64,000 nt of DNA from JAFECT01 sp036501825. Its GTDB lineage: Bacteria; Pseudomonadota; Alphaproteobacteria; Caulobacterales; Caulobacteraceae. Below are positions 25,724 through 34,420 of this stretch, piece by piece. Under the pieces are notes generated by a model that saw only the letters and a program-made list of their open reading frames with translations, made no database searches and was not told where the DNA came from. The stretch covers positions 78,331-142,330 of the forward strand of contig DASXZP010000012.1 in the NCBI GenBank assembly GCA_036501825.1, given 5' to 3'. How positions within the stretch are numbered: position 1 is the stretch's first letter; each line of letters begins with the position of its first letter. Both the position numbers and the translations under genes were made by a program.

Positions 25724-26472
25724 AGCCCCAATCCTGCGGCGAGGTCCGCGAAGTCGGCCGGCGGGGGCGCTTCGAGCGTCTTCGTCCCACCCTCCGGATG
25801 TGGAAACGTCAGCGCGCGCGCATGCAGCATCAGACGCCCCACCGCGTGATCGCCCACACGCAGCGCGCCGCCATAGCGCGGGTCGCCCGCGATCGGCCGC
25901 GCGATCGACGCCAGGTGTACGCGCAACTGGTGCATGCGGCCGGTCACCGGCTTCAGCTCGACCAGCGCCGCGTCGTGCGAGGCCGCGAGCGTGCGGTAGA
26001 GCGTGCGCGCGCTTTCCGCGTCGGGGTGGTCGTCGGCGCAGGGGCGCATATAGGCCTCGCGGCCGATCTCCTCGCGGCGCAGCGCCGTGGTAATTTCTCC
26101 GTCGCGCGGGTCGGGCGCGCCGGGCGTGACGATCGCGACGTAGGTCTTCTCGAAGCTGCGCGCCATCACCGCCTTGCCGAGGAAGCCGGCGGCGGGCTTG
26201 GTCTTGGCGGTCAGGATGACGCCGGACGTGTCGCGGTCGAGCCGGTGGATCAGCCGCGGCCGCGCCTTTCCCGGCTTCGCGAACGCCCAGATCAGTTCAT
26301 CCAACGTATGCACCTGCCCGCGCCCCCCCTGGCTAGACAGGCCGGAAGGTTTGTTCAGGGCCAGGATCGCTTGATCTTCATAGATGACGAGCGAGCGCGC
26401 GAACTCGACCTCGTCCTGGGACAGCGAAATCGGAATGTCGACGGCGCGAACGCGAGGCGGGGTTCTGGGCAT
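25720..26472 (-). CDS. RluA family pseudouridine synthase without S4 domain
   Basis: The 250-residue protein begins close to the catalytic domain, with no S4 domain. It carries IYEDQAILALNKPSGLSSQ, HRLDRDTSGVILTAK with the catalytic aspartate, RPVTGRMHQLRVH-like sequence and GDPRYGG. It probably modifies rRNA or tRNA in the RluA/TruC style. Start ATG at 26472. Its stop overlaps that of the Crp/Fnr gene. A 33-bp inverted repeat pair separates it from rarA on the same strand. Confidence 0.9.
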   Translation of the reverse strand: MPRTPPRVRAVDIPISLSQDEVEFARSLVIYEDQAILALNKPSGLSSQGGRGQVHTLDELIWAFAKPGKARPRLIHRLDRDTSGVILTAKTKPAAGFLGKAVMARSFEKTYVAIVTPGAPDPRDGEITTALRREEIGREAYMRPCADDHPDAESARTLYRTLAASHDAALVELKPVTGRMHQLRVHLASIARPIAGDPRYGGALRVGDHAVGRLMLHARALTFPHPEGGTKTLEAPPPADFADLAAGLGL

Positions 26473-26495
26473 CAGCGCGCACGTCCCACAATGAT

Positions 26496-26627
26496 CCGCT
26501 CATCCCGGCGAATGCCGGGACCCAGATCGTAAAGCGCTTCCGCTTCCAGGTTCGCATCGAACTGGCGGATCATTTCAAAAGCTCGGAGCCATATGATCTG
26601 GGTCCCGGCATTCGCCGGGATGAGCGG
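26496..26627. repeat. Element bounded by 33-bp perfect inverted repeats
   Basis: The arms are 26496-26528 and 26595-26627, exact inverted copies. Each contains an inner hairpin, CCCGGCGAATGCCGGG, flanked by GCTCAT and ACCCAGATC. The spacer is 66 nt and non-coding. A related core (CCGCTCA...CCCCGC...GCGGGGA) recurs in the element at 40074-40334. It lies between rarA and the RluA-like gene and could form a strong structure in the rarA 3' end. Confidence 0.85.
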
Positions 26628-26635
26628 AAATAAAA

Positions 26636-27937
26636 TTATTCACCGTCCGTCCGCATCTTCGCCCAGCGTTCGAGCCGTTCCTTGATCTTCGCTTCGTGTC
26701 CCTCGCCCTTCGGCGTGTAGAACACGCGGCGCTCCATGCCGTCGGGGAAATAGTTCTGGCCGGAGAAACCGCGCTCGGTTGACGGATCGTAGCGATAGCC
26801 CTTGCCGTAGCCCAGGTCCTTCATCAGCCGCGTGGGCGCATTGCGAATGTGGGCGGGCGGCATCAGGGAGCCGGTTTCGCGCGCCGCCTTCGACGCGGCG
26901 CTGTAGGCCTCGTAGACCGCGACGGATTTGGGCGCGGTGGCCAGGTGCACCGTCGCCTGCGCCAGGGCCAGTTCGCCCTCGGGCGAGCCCAGAAAGTCGT
27001 AGGTGTCCTTCGCCGCATTGGCGACCAGGATCGACAGCGGGTCCGCCTCGCCGATGTCTTCGACCGCCATGCGCACCAGCCGCCGCGCCAGGAACAGCGG
27101 GTCTTCGCCGCCCTCCAGCATGCGCGCGAGCCAATAGAGCGCCGCGTCGGGATCGGAACCACGCACCGACTTATGCAGGGCGGAGATGAGGTTGTAGTGC
27201 TCCTCGCGATCCTTGTCGTAGGCCGGGCTGCGCTTTTGCAACAGATGTCCCAGCGCGGCCGTGTCCATCGGCTCATCCGGACCGATCGCGAACAGGGTCT
27301 CCGCGAGCGTCAGCAGATACCGCCCGTCCCCGTCGGCGAGCGCGATCAGTGCGTGCCGCGCATCGGGCGTCACGGGCAACGGCGCTTTCTCGAACGCTTC
27401 GGCCTTTTCCAGCAGGCTTTCGAGCGCCTTGTCGTCGAGCCGCTTCAGGACGAACACCTGACAGCGCGACAGCAACGCGCCGTTCAGTTCGAAAGAGGGG
27501 TTCTCGGTCGTGGCCCCGACGAGGGTTACGGTCCCTGACTCGACGAACGGCAGAAAGCCGTCCTGCTGGGCGCGATTGAAGCGGTGGATCTCATCGACGA
27601 ACAACAGGGTCGACTGGCCGGCGAGCCTGCGCGTGCGCGCGGTCTCGAACGCCTTTTTCAGGTCCGCGACGCCGGAAAAAACGGCGGATAGTTGCTGGAA
27701 CTCATAGCCGCCGGCCTTGGCCAGCAGGCGCGCAATGGTGGTCTTGCCGGTGCCCGGCGGACCCCACAGGATCATCGACGACAGCCGGCCGCTCTCGACC
27801 ATGCGCCCGATCGGGCCGTCGGGGCCGAGCAGGTGGTCCTGGCCGACGACGTCTTCCAGTTTCTGCGGACGCAGCCGGTCGGCGAGCGGCGACGGCGCGC
27901 TCGGCTCCAGTCCCGCAGCCTGGAACAGGTCGGTCAT
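26636..27937 (-). CDS. rarA: Replication-associated recombination protein A (RarA/MgsA)
   Basis: The 433-residue AAA+ ATPase begins with RPQKLEDVVGQDHLLG and has Walker A GPPGTGKTT, Walker B LLFVDEIHRFN and sensor 1 VGATTENPSFEL. The C-terminal half holds the family-specific SALHKSVRGSDPDAALYWLARMLEGG and the tetramerisation region with GYGKGYRYDP. It acts at stalled replication forks. The start overlaps the stop of the upstream CpcT-like gene as ATGA (27934-27937), so the two are translationally coupled. Confidence 0.97.
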   Translation of the reverse strand: MTDLFQAAGLEPSAPSPLADRLRPQKLEDVVGQDHLLGPDGPIGRMVESGRLSSMILWGPPGTGKTTIARLLAKAGGYEFQQLSAVFSGVADLKKAFETARTRRLAGQSTLLFVDEIHRFNRAQQDGFLPFVESGTVTLVGATTENPSFELNGALLSRCQVFVLKRLDDKALESLLEKAEAFEKAPLPVTPDARHALIALADGDGRYLLTLAETLFAIGPDEPMDTAALGHLLQKRSPAYDKDREEHYNLISALHKSVRGSDPDAALYWLARMLEGGEDPLFLARRLVRMAVEDIGEADPLSILVANAAKDTYDFLGSPEGELALAQATVHLATAPKSVAVYEAYSAASKAARETGSLMPPAHIRNAPTRLMKDLGYGKGYRYDPSTERGFSGQNYFPDGMERRVFYTPKGEGHEAKIKERLERWAKMRTDGE

Positions 27938-28548
27938 CCGGTTGCCGAGCGGAAGTACATCTGGGTTCCCGTGTCGTCGGGGTGTTTACGCTTCTCGGCG
28001 GCGGAAGGTTTCACCGTCGGCGTCAGCGACTGATAGTCGACCGACAGTTCGCGGTTCACGCGGAACAGGCGGCCGTCCACGTCGCCCCTGCACGTCTTGG
28101 GATCCACCTTGCCGACATAGGCGCCGCCGTGCGAGCGCAGGCGGATCGCACAGCCCTCCTTGCGCACCAGACGATCGCGCCCGGGGCTGATGTCCGCATA
28201 GGTCTGGCGGTCGTCGCCCAGCACCCAGTACTGGCGCACGATCAACGCGTCCTTGCCGCCGCGGCTGACGCCGTAGAACCAGAAGTCGCGCGTGTGCGTG
28301 TCGTCGTCCTTCACGTCGATGCGCACCATGATCTCGCCGCCGGCGTCGAGCTTCTTCACCCGGCTGCCGACCATGGTCTGGTGATGGAAGTCCGGGTGGA
28401 ACACCCCGCTCATCCACTGGACCAGCTGGGCCGGGTCGTAGTCCGGCTTCGGCGGCGTCACCGCAAGCGCCGAAGGCGCCGCCAGGGCGAGGCCCCCGAT
28501 CAACGCAAAACAGGCCAACACTCGGCTGAGACCCGGGCGGAGCGGCAT
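27934..28548 (-). CDS. Secreted CpcT/CpeT-like protein
   Basis: From the ATG at 28548 the protein has 204 residues with a signal peptide (cleavage after SALAV) and follows AAAGGA. The mature part starts PAQLVQWMSGVFHPDFHHQ and includes RQYWVLGDDRQTYADI and KEGCAIRLR, the last resembling the GC(D)I strand of CpcT/CpeT phycobilin lyase relatives. A non-phototrophic role is expected, so this is only a fold-level suggestion. It lies between htrA and rarA and is coupled to rarA by a 4-nt overlap. Confidence 0.75.
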   Translation of the reverse strand: MPLRPGLSRVLACFALIGGLALAAPSALAVTPPKPDYDPAQLVQWMSGVFHPDFHHQTMVGSRVKKLDAGGEIMVRIDVKDDDTHTRDFWFYGVSRGGKDALIVRQYWVLGDDRQTYADISPGRDRLVRKEGCAIRLRSHGGAYVGKVDPKTCRGDVDGRLFRVNRELSVDYQSLTPTVKPSAAEKRKHPDDTGTQMYFRSATG

Positions 28549-28622
28549 GGCGGTCCTTTCGGCGGCAAAGCGGCCGCGCGCAGGGCCGAACCTAGCAGAA
28601 ACCACCTGGCGGGGCGTAGGCC

Positions 28623-30074
28623 TCAGGCCCGGACCCGGGCGGTGATGGTCTGGCCGCCACGCTGGATGACCAGGACCCACTGGCCGTTGGGCGCGCCGGC
28701 ATCCAGCAGCTTGCGCAACTGCTCGACGGTGGCGACGTCCTTGCCGTTTACGGCGCGTACGATGTCGCCCGGCTGGAAGCCCAGGGACGCCGCGTAGCCG
28801 CGGGACACGTTCGACACCAGGACGCCCCCGTTCTTCACGAACGGATCGGCGCCCAGTTCGTCGGCCACGGCCGGAGAGAGGTTGACCACGGTCAGGCCGG
28901 TCAGCGGGTTGCGGCCGGTGAGGGTCTGCTCGTCCTTGGCGGGGGTGGCGGGGGGCGGCTCGACGCGGGCGCTGACACTCAGGCGCTTGCCGTCACGCAG
29001 CAGCTCGATCCTGGTCGCCTCGCCGGGCGTCTTGGTGGAGATCTGGTAGTTCAGGTTGCCGGGGTCGGAGACCTGGCCGCCGTCGACGCCGACGATGACG
29101 TCGCCGATCTTGATGCCAGCCTTGGCGCCGGGGCTGCCGGGATAGAGGTCGGTGACCAGGGCGCCGGTCGGAGCGGCCATGCCGAGGCTGCGGCCGATGT
29201 CGGCGGTCACCGCGTCGGTCTTGGTCCCGAGCCAAGGGCGAACCAGCGTATGCTCGCCGCCGACGGCGCTCGCCACCACGCGCTTCACCAGGGCTGCGGG
29301 GATCGCGAAGCCCACGCCCACCGAACCGCCCGAGCGCGAAACGATGAAGCTGTTGATGCCGATCAGGTTGCCGTCCATGTCGACCAGCGCACCGCCGGAG
29401 TTGCCCGGATTGATCGGCGCGTCGGTCTGGATATAGCTCGACCCGCCTTCGCCGCCCGGATCGGCGGCGGAACGGTTGAGCGCGGAGATGATGCCGTTGG
29501 TCACCGTCTGGCCGACGCCGAACGGATTGCCGACCGCGAGCACCAGATCGCCGACCTGCAGGTCGCCGCGATCGTCGATCGGCAGCACGGGCAGCTTTTC
29601 GTTTCCGGCGTCTATCTTCAGCACGGCGAGATCGACCCGCGCGTCCGCGAGCAGAACCTTGGCCGGAAACTCACGCCGGTCCGACAGCACGACCATGATG
29701 TCCTGGCCGCCTTCGATGACGTGGTTGTTGGTGACGATCACGCCGTCCGAGCGGACCACGACGCCCGAACCCAGCGATTGGAGCACCCGCTCCTGGGTCA
29801 GGCCGGGCATGGCGAATTGGGAGAAGAACGGGTCGATCGACTGACGCACGACCTTCTTGGCGTAGACGTTGACCACCGCCGGCGCGGTCGCCTTCACCAC
29901 CGGCGCAAACGAGATGCGCATGGAGGCCGCGTCGGTCGGGACGTGGCGCACCGGCTCGGCAAGGGCCGGCATGCCCACTGGCGTCGAAGACGGTTGCGCC
30001 AGGCTCTCGCCGGCGATCAGCCCGCAGGCCGCCGCCAGGGCGAACAGGGGCAGGAGAAAACGGGGTTTGGACAT
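28623..30074 (-). CDS. Do/HtrA family periplasmic serine protease
   Basis: The 483-residue protein has a signal peptide (FLLPLFALAAACGLIAG) and a trypsin-like domain with the catalytic triad His118 (VTNNHVIEGG), Asp148 (ARVDLAVLKI) and Ser226 (INPGNSGGALVD). Two PDZ domains follow, about residues 285-370 and 395-480. It degrades or refolds misfolded envelope proteins. A cysteine at residue 17 (AAACG) could be a lipobox, so it may be membrane-anchored. It heads an apparent htrA, CpcT-like, rarA transcript with a 74-nt first gap. Confidence 0.95.
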   Translation of the reverse strand: MSKPRFLLPLFALAAACGLIAGESLAQPSSTPVGMPALAEPVRHVPTDAASMRISFAPVVKATAPAVVNVYAKKVVRQSIDPFFSQFAMPGLTQERVLQSLGSGVVVRSDGVIVTNNHVIEGGQDIMVVLSDRREFPAKVLLADARVDLAVLKIDAGNEKLPVLPIDDRGDLQVGDLVLAVGNPFGVGQTVTNGIISALNRSAADPGGEGGSSYIQTDAPINPGNSGGALVDMDGNLIGINSFIVSRSGGSVGVGFAIPAALVKRVVASAVGGEHTLVRPWLGTKTDAVTADIGRSLGMAAPTGALVTDLYPGSPGAKAGIKIGDVIVGVDGGQVSDPGNLNYQISTKTPGEATRIELLRDGKRLSVSARVEPPPATPAKDEQTLTGRNPLTGLTVVNLSPAVADELGADPFVKNGGVLVSNVSRGYAASLGFQPGDIVRAVNGKDVATVEQLRKLLDAGAPNGQWVLVIQRGGQTITARVRA

Positions 30075-30143
30075 CCGTGGCGCCGCTCCGGTTTGGTTCT
30101 GTTTCCCCGATATTTGGGACGCCTTTGCGGCGAACGCCAGCCC

Positions 30144-31184
30144 TTAGCGGGGCGGTTCGGGCCAGGCCCCGATCCAGGCCTGCGCCCTCGGGTCCATGAC
30201 CCGGCTCCAGAGCGGTGGGACAAGCGCCATCAGGATCGCTGCGGCATAGCCGGCGGGCAGTTCGGGCGACCCCTCCACCGCCTGCAGCCGGTGAAATCGC
30301 TCCATGGGCGAGCGGTGGTGGTCGGAATGGCGGCCCATGTTGAACAGCGACCAGTTGTTCATCCGCCGCGCGGAGTTCCACGAATGCCGCGGCCCCAGCC
30401 GCTCGGGCCGCCCGTCGGCCTGCACGCGCCGCTCCAGGCCGTAGTGGGCGATGTAGTTGAACAGCTCCAGCATGAAGACCGCGAGCACCGCCTGGCCCAC
30501 GAACAACGCCAGCACCCGCGGCCCCAGCGACGCAGCGCCCGCCAGAACGATGAGCTCAACCGCGAGATAGCCCAGCATGCGGTTGCCGACGCTCCAGACC
30601 GGCCGGCCCTTGCGGCGCAAGCGCTCGGCTTCGAAGGCCCAGGCTTCGCGCCACTGACCGGCGACCGAGCGCGCGGCGAACAGATAGGCGTTCTCGCCCC
30701 GGCGGGCCGACGCCGGATCCTCGCGGGTCGCTGCGCGTGTGTGGTGGCCGTGGACGTGGGCGATGCGGAACTGCATGTAACCGACGCTGGCGAGGAAGCT
30801 CAGGCCCAGCGCCCGCTCCGCGTCCGACGCCGAATGCACCATCTCGTGCGCGGCCAGCATGCCGAACACGCCCGCGGTCAGGCCGACCGAAACGGTGAGG
30901 CCTGCTAACTCCAGCGTGGTTGTTGCGGGATCGCGCGCCTCGATCACGGCCCAGGCGCCGACCGCCAGCTGAGCCGGAATGTAGAGCCACGGCAGCAGGC
31001 GGTAGACCCAATCGCGGGGGGACCCCGCCGCGCCCTCAGCCGACCCCAGCACGCCGTCCAGGCCCGCGATCGCCAGCGGCATGACGGCGACGGTCAGGAA
31101 CGACCAGCCGCCGCCCAGCCAAAGGCCCAGCGGGACCGAGGCGAGGAACAGAAACGGCAGAGCAAACCGCAACGGCTTGAGCAT
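30144..31184 (-). CDS. AlkB-type membrane hydroxylase (alkane 1-monooxygenase family)
   Basis: The 346-residue membrane protein has about six hydrophobic helices and three histidine clusters for a di-iron site: HEMVH (113-117), HVHGHH (143-148) and RHSDHH (286-290), plus NYIAHYGLER (247 region). These match the AlkB/xylene monooxygenase family, which hydroxylates alkanes or related lipids with rubredoxin as the electron donor. No rubredoxin gene is near. Standard AlkB is about 400 residues, so this is slightly short, and sterol or fatty-acid hydroxylation is possible. It lies 69 nt upstream of htrA on the same strand. Confidence 0.9.
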   Translation of the reverse strand: MLKPLRFALPFLFLASVPLGLWLGGGWSFLTVAVMPLAIAGLDGVLGSAEGAAGSPRDWVYRLLPWLYIPAQLAVGAWAVIEARDPATTTLELAGLTVSVGLTAGVFGMLAAHEMVHSASDAERALGLSFLASVGYMQFRIAHVHGHHTRAATREDPASARRGENAYLFAARSVAGQWREAWAFEAERLRRKGRPVWSVGNRMLGYLAVELIVLAGAASLGPRVLALFVGQAVLAVFMLELFNYIAHYGLERRVQADGRPERLGPRHSWNSARRMNNWSLFNMGRHSDHHRSPMERFHRLQAVEGSPELPAGYAAAILMALVPPLWSRVMDPRAQAWIGAWPEPPR

Positions 31185-31228
31185 GGCGCCACTATAGCGC
31201 GGACGCCCCGTTCCGGTATCCGCAGGTG

Positions 31229-32557
31229 CTATTCCGCCGCGGCGGCCGCCTCACGCCGGCCTGCATCCCTGGCCGCGCGCATGGACATGAACATGGCGCC
31301 GAGCAGGAAGACCGTCGACATCAGGAACGGGAAACCCGGGATGCCGAGGTAGCTGAGTTGGCCATTGAACAGCCAGTAGAGCGATCCGTAAAAGCCCGGC
31401 CCGATAATGAAGGCGAGCGAATTGACGCCTTGCACGGCGCCTTGCAGCTTGCCCTGCTCGGTCACGCCCACGCGGTGGCTCATGAGCGTCTGGATCGCGG
31501 GGCCTGAGATGCCCCACAGCGACATGATCGGCACCCCGATCATGAAGACCTTCCAATCCGGCGCCAGAGCGTAGATCGCAAAGCCGACCGCGCCGAAGAG
31601 CGTGCCAACGACGATCGCGCCGCGCTTGCCCAACAACTTGATCAACGGCGCCGCCAGAAATCCCTGAACCACGACGCCGCAAGCGCCGATGCCCATCATC
31701 GCCAAGCCGATCTCGTCCGAATGCCAGTGGAACTTGGCGGCGGCGTGAAGGGTGAACACGGTTTGCAGCGACAGGTGCGCGAGCTGACCGAGGAAACCGA
31801 TAAAGGCCAGCGGCACCAGGTCCGGATGCGAGCGCAGCAGTTGCAGCGCGCCGACAGGATTGGCGCGCGACCAGCGGAAACGGTCGCGACGGTCCTTGGG
31901 CAACGACTCCGGCAGGACGAAATAGCCGTAGGTGAAGTTCATGAGCGAGAAGAACCCGGCCAGGAAGAAGGGTACGCGCATGCCGCCGTGCAGCACCCAG
32001 TGGGTTCCGGGAATCGCGACGAAACGCTGCGGATCGCCGAGCAGACCACCGAGCGCGGGACCGAGCACAAAGCCCAGGCCAAAAATCGCGCCCATCATCG
32101 CAAACCTCGAGGGCCGCTTTGCGGGCTCCGTCGTGTCGGCGATGTAGGCGGCCGCGGTGCCGAAGGTCGCTGACGTGGCGCCCGAGATCAGCCGACCGAC
32201 GAGAAGAAACCAGAGGCTCGGCGAAAGGGCCATGACGAACCAGTCGATGCCCGTGCCCAGGTTCGACGCGAGAATAACCGGCCGCCGACCGATCTTGTCC
32301 GACAGAGCGCCGATGATCGGCTGACAGAAAAACTGCATCACCGCGAAAGTCGTGCCGGAAATGCCGACCCACAGGCCCGCCTGGGAGGCGCTGCCGTTGA
32401 AGAAGATAATCAGCGCCGGCCACACCGGAATGACGATGCCGAGCGCCATTACGTCCAGCAGAACGGTGATCAGCACGAACGCAAAGCCGCCCTTGCCGGC
32501 GGCGGCGCCCGTGGGCGGCGGCAGGTCGATGGGCTCTTCGGGCAGGGTGTCGCTCAT
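31229..32557 (-). CDS. MFS transporter, TetA-like (TCR/Tet group)
   Basis: The 442-residue protein from the ATG at 32557 has about 12 membrane segments and the loop 2-3 motif GALSDKIGRRPVIL typical of MFS antiporters. It starts with a short acidic N-terminus and then FAFVLITVLLDVMALGIVIP, as in tetracycline exporters. Without resistance evidence the substrate is unknown. Its start overlaps the SRPBCC stop by ATGA, so it is the last gene of a five-gene coupled operon controlled by the ArsR member. Confidence 0.92.
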   Translation of the reverse strand: MSDTLPEEPIDLPPPTGAAAGKGGFAFVLITVLLDVMALGIVIPVWPALIIFFNGSASQAGLWVGISGTTFAVMQFFCQPIIGALSDKIGRRPVILASNLGTGIDWFVMALSPSLWFLLVGRLISGATSATFGTAAAYIADTTEPAKRPSRFAMMGAIFGLGFVLGPALGGLLGDPQRFVAIPGTHWVLHGGMRVPFFLAGFFSLMNFTYGYFVLPESLPKDRRDRFRWSRANPVGALQLLRSHPDLVPLAFIGFLGQLAHLSLQTVFTLHAAAKFHWHSDEIGLAMMGIGACGVVVQGFLAAPLIKLLGKRGAIVVGTLFGAVGFAIYALAPDWKVFMIGVPIMSLWGISGPAIQTLMSHRVGVTEQGKLQGAVQGVNSLAFIIGPGFYGSLYWLFNGQLSYLGIPGFPFLMSTVFLLGAMFMSMRAARDAGRREAAAAAE

Positions 32558-33036
32558 AACGCTCGGCCTTTTAAGGAGGCGAGCATGGATGTCCACCACT
32601 CGGCCTCGTGTTTGAGGAAGAACACGTTGGGGAAGTTGTGCCGCGCCGCATTTTCCACCGGCACCGTGTCCCAGCCGCCATGCTCGACGGTGACGCGCGT
32701 CTCGTCTCCCACCGGCTCGAAGCGCACCTGGACCTCCGTGTCCATGCCGGGCTCGAACCAGGCGCAGCGCCAGCCGAACACGAGCTGATCGCCCGGTTTC
32801 CAGACCCTGATCGTTCCGACCTCGAACACCTTGCCGCCCGGCAGGGTCTCGATGAAGCGGCCGCCTTCCCACGCGCCGTCATCGCCTTGCACGAACGACA
32901 CGACGCCGGGACTGCGCGGGGTGAAGCGGAACATCAGGTTCGGCCGCCACCATTCGCCGATCTCCTGGGTGAAGGCGTCGAAGGCGCGCACCGGGTCGGC
33001 CTTCACCCGCACCGACACCAGTACGCGCGAGCTCAT
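32554..33036 (-). CDS. SRPBCC / AHSA1-like protein
   Basis: The 160-residue protein has the START-like helix-grip pattern: VSVRVKADPVRAFDAFTQEIGEWW, FIETLPGGKVFEVG, VQVRFEPVGDETRVTVEHGGWD. AHSA1-like domains bind hydrophobic ligands or act with Hsp90; bacterial members beside ArsR genes often bind small molecules. It overlaps the ArsR gene at its start and the MFS gene at its end, each by 4 nt. Confidence 0.9.
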   Translation of the reverse strand: MSSRVLVSVRVKADPVRAFDAFTQEIGEWWRPNLMFRFTPRSPGVVSFVQGDDGAWEGGRFIETLPGGKVFEVGTIRVWKPGDQLVFGWRCAWFEPGMDTEVQVRFEPVGDETRVTVEHGGWDTVPVENAARHNFPNVFFLKHEAEWWTSMLASLKGRAL

Positions 33037-33374
33037 TTGCGCGCGCCATTTTCAACATGCGCCTTGAACGCCAGCAGCTGTTCGCTCCACAGCCGTTCGG
33101 CCCGTTCGAGCCACTCTCTGAGATGCGCCATGGGTTCGGGCCTCAAACGATAGATGCGCACGCGCGCGTCGAATTCCGGATGCGATTCCTCGACCAGCCC
33201 CGCCTGACGCAGCGCGCGCAGATGCCGGCTCATCGCCGGTGCGCCAAGGCCGGTCGCCTCAGCCAGCTCGCCCGCGCGGCGCGGTCGCTGACTCAACAGA
33301 TCGACCACGCGCCGCCGATGCGGATCAGCGAGCGCCTCCAAGGTGCGATCGACGGCCTGCGCGTTGCGGCTCAT
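33033..33374 (-). CDS. ArsR family transcriptional regulator
   Basis: The 113-residue protein is a winged helix: VDRTLEALADPHRRRVVDLL, LAEATGLGAPAMSRHLRALR with the recognition helix, then a wing and a C-terminal dimer helix. No arsenic-type metal cysteines are visible, so it may sense a small molecule. It lies third in the operon, flanked by ATGA overlaps. The palindrome at 34340-34363 upstream of the first gene could be its operator. Confidence 0.9.
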   Translation of the reverse strand: MSRNAQAVDRTLEALADPHRRRVVDLLSQRPRRAGELAEATGLGAPAMSRHLRALRQAGLVEESHPEFDARVRIYRLRPEPMAHLREWLERAERLWSEQLLAFKAHVENGARK

Positions 33375-33841
33375 GCCTTCACGGTCTTTAAGCCCATCGA
33401 CTGCTCGATCTCTTCCAGCGACACGTCCACTTCCTTCTGCTGGAAGTTCCAGACATGCCCTTCGAGGTCTAGACAGCGATAGGTGCGGTCGCCGTAGAAC
33501 TGCAGCGTCGGCTCCTGGGTGATGCGGGCGCCGGCCGCACGGGCGCGCTCGTAGTGGGTGGCGAGGTCGTCGACGGTGGCGCGCATGAAGGACGAGCCGT
33601 GGTTGTCGAGCGACGCGGGACTGCGCATCTTTGCAGGCCCGATCAGCGCTTCGCTTTCCCACTCGCGCATCACGCCGAAGGGCTGACCGCGAAAACTCAT
33701 CACCAGATGCGCGATCTTGCCGTCGCTGTCGGTCAACAAGGTATCGATCTCGCAGCCGAAAGCGTCCTGCAGCCATTGCATCGCAGCCTCCGGATCGCGG
33801 TAGGCGAGCGACGGCGTGAGCGGATAGCCTTGCTCGCTCAT
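33371..33841 (-). CDS. VOC (glyoxalase/bleomycin resistance) family protein, second of pair
   Basis: The 156-residue protein starts at the ATG at 33841. It reads LTPSLAYRDPEAAMQWLQDAFG and ends DLEGHVWNFQQKEV, as in PhnB/bleomycin-resistance-like vicinal oxygen chelate proteins. A dimer usually forms the metal or ligand site. Its substrate is unknown. The gene overlaps its upstream paralogue and the ArsR gene by 4 nt each. Confidence 0.9.
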   Translation of the reverse strand: MSEQGYPLTPSLAYRDPEAAMQWLQDAFGCEIDTLLTDSDGKIAHLVMSFRGQPFGVMREWESEALIGPAKMRSPASLDNHGSSFMRATVDDLATHYERARAAGARITQEPTLQFYGDRTYRCLDLEGHVWNFQQKEVDVSLEEIEQSMGLKTVKA

Positions 33842-34314
33842 CCCTTCCACCCCGGTCCGAGCGTGGTCTTCAGGCCGCCGCTGGCCTTGTCCCACTCTTC
33901 CACCGACAACTTTTGAACGGTCTGGGCGAAGTTCCAGGTGTGGCCGCCCGGATCGACGCAGCGGAAGGTGCGATCGCCGTAGAACTGGTCTTCACATTCC
34001 ATCTTGATGATCGCGCCGGCGGCGCGCGCGCGTTCGCACAGGGCGTCGATGTCCGACGCGACGTGCACATGCACCATCTGGGTGTTCTTGCCGCCGACCT
34101 GGCCGGGCGCGGCGATGAAGTCCGCCCACGGCTTGCCGACCATGATGTAGCCGTCGCCGAAGGTCATCTCCGAGTGCGCCAGATTCCCATCGCCATCGAC
34201 AATCACCATCGACCGCTCGAACCCGAACGCCCGCTCGAGCCACTCCAGCGCGGCCATGGGATCCTCGTAGTAGACGCTCGAGCCGAAGGTGGGCGGCTTA
34301 TGGGCCTCGGCCAT
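33838..34314 (-). CDS. VOC (glyoxalase/bleomycin resistance) family protein, first of pair
   Basis: The 158-residue protein from the ATG at 34314 follows GGAAGGA. It has VYYEDPMAALEWLERAFGFE, IVDGDGNLAHSEM and FRCVDPGGHTWNFAQT, and is a clear paralogue of the next gene, with both carrying QFYGDRT-like wording. Such proteins bind small hydrophobic or metal-chelated ligands. As the first gene it lies just downstream of the operator-like palindrome. Confidence 0.9.
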   Translation of the reverse strand: MAEAHKPPTFGSSVYYEDPMAALEWLERAFGFERSMVIVDGDGNLAHSEMTFGDGYIMVGKPWADFIAAPGQVGGKNTQMVHVHVASDIDALCERARAAGAIIKMECEDQFYGDRTFRCVDPGGHTWNFAQTVQKLSVEEWDKASGGLKTTLGPGWKG

Positions 34315-34339
34315 GACGGTATCCTTCCTATATTGTGCA

Positions 34340-34363
34340 ATAGTTATCATTTTTGACAACTAT
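34340..34363. promoter_or_regulatory. Operator-like palindrome upstream of the VOC/ArsR operon
   Basis: ATAGTTATCA, TTTT, TGACAACTAT forms a 24-nt inverted repeat with one mismatch per arm, in an otherwise GC-rich region and 26 nt upstream of the first ATG. Size and symmetry suit an ArsR dimer; the assignment is inferred from position. Confidence 0.6.
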
Positions 34364-34420
34364 ATGCAAGGGACGCTCTGACTCGATGCTCCTCCTGGCG
34401 GCGGCGGCGGAAACGCGGCG

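Noticed and set aside
26496..26627. CRISPR-like spacing of repeats
   Set aside because: Only two copies in inverted orientation, no direct repeats and no cas genes in the window.
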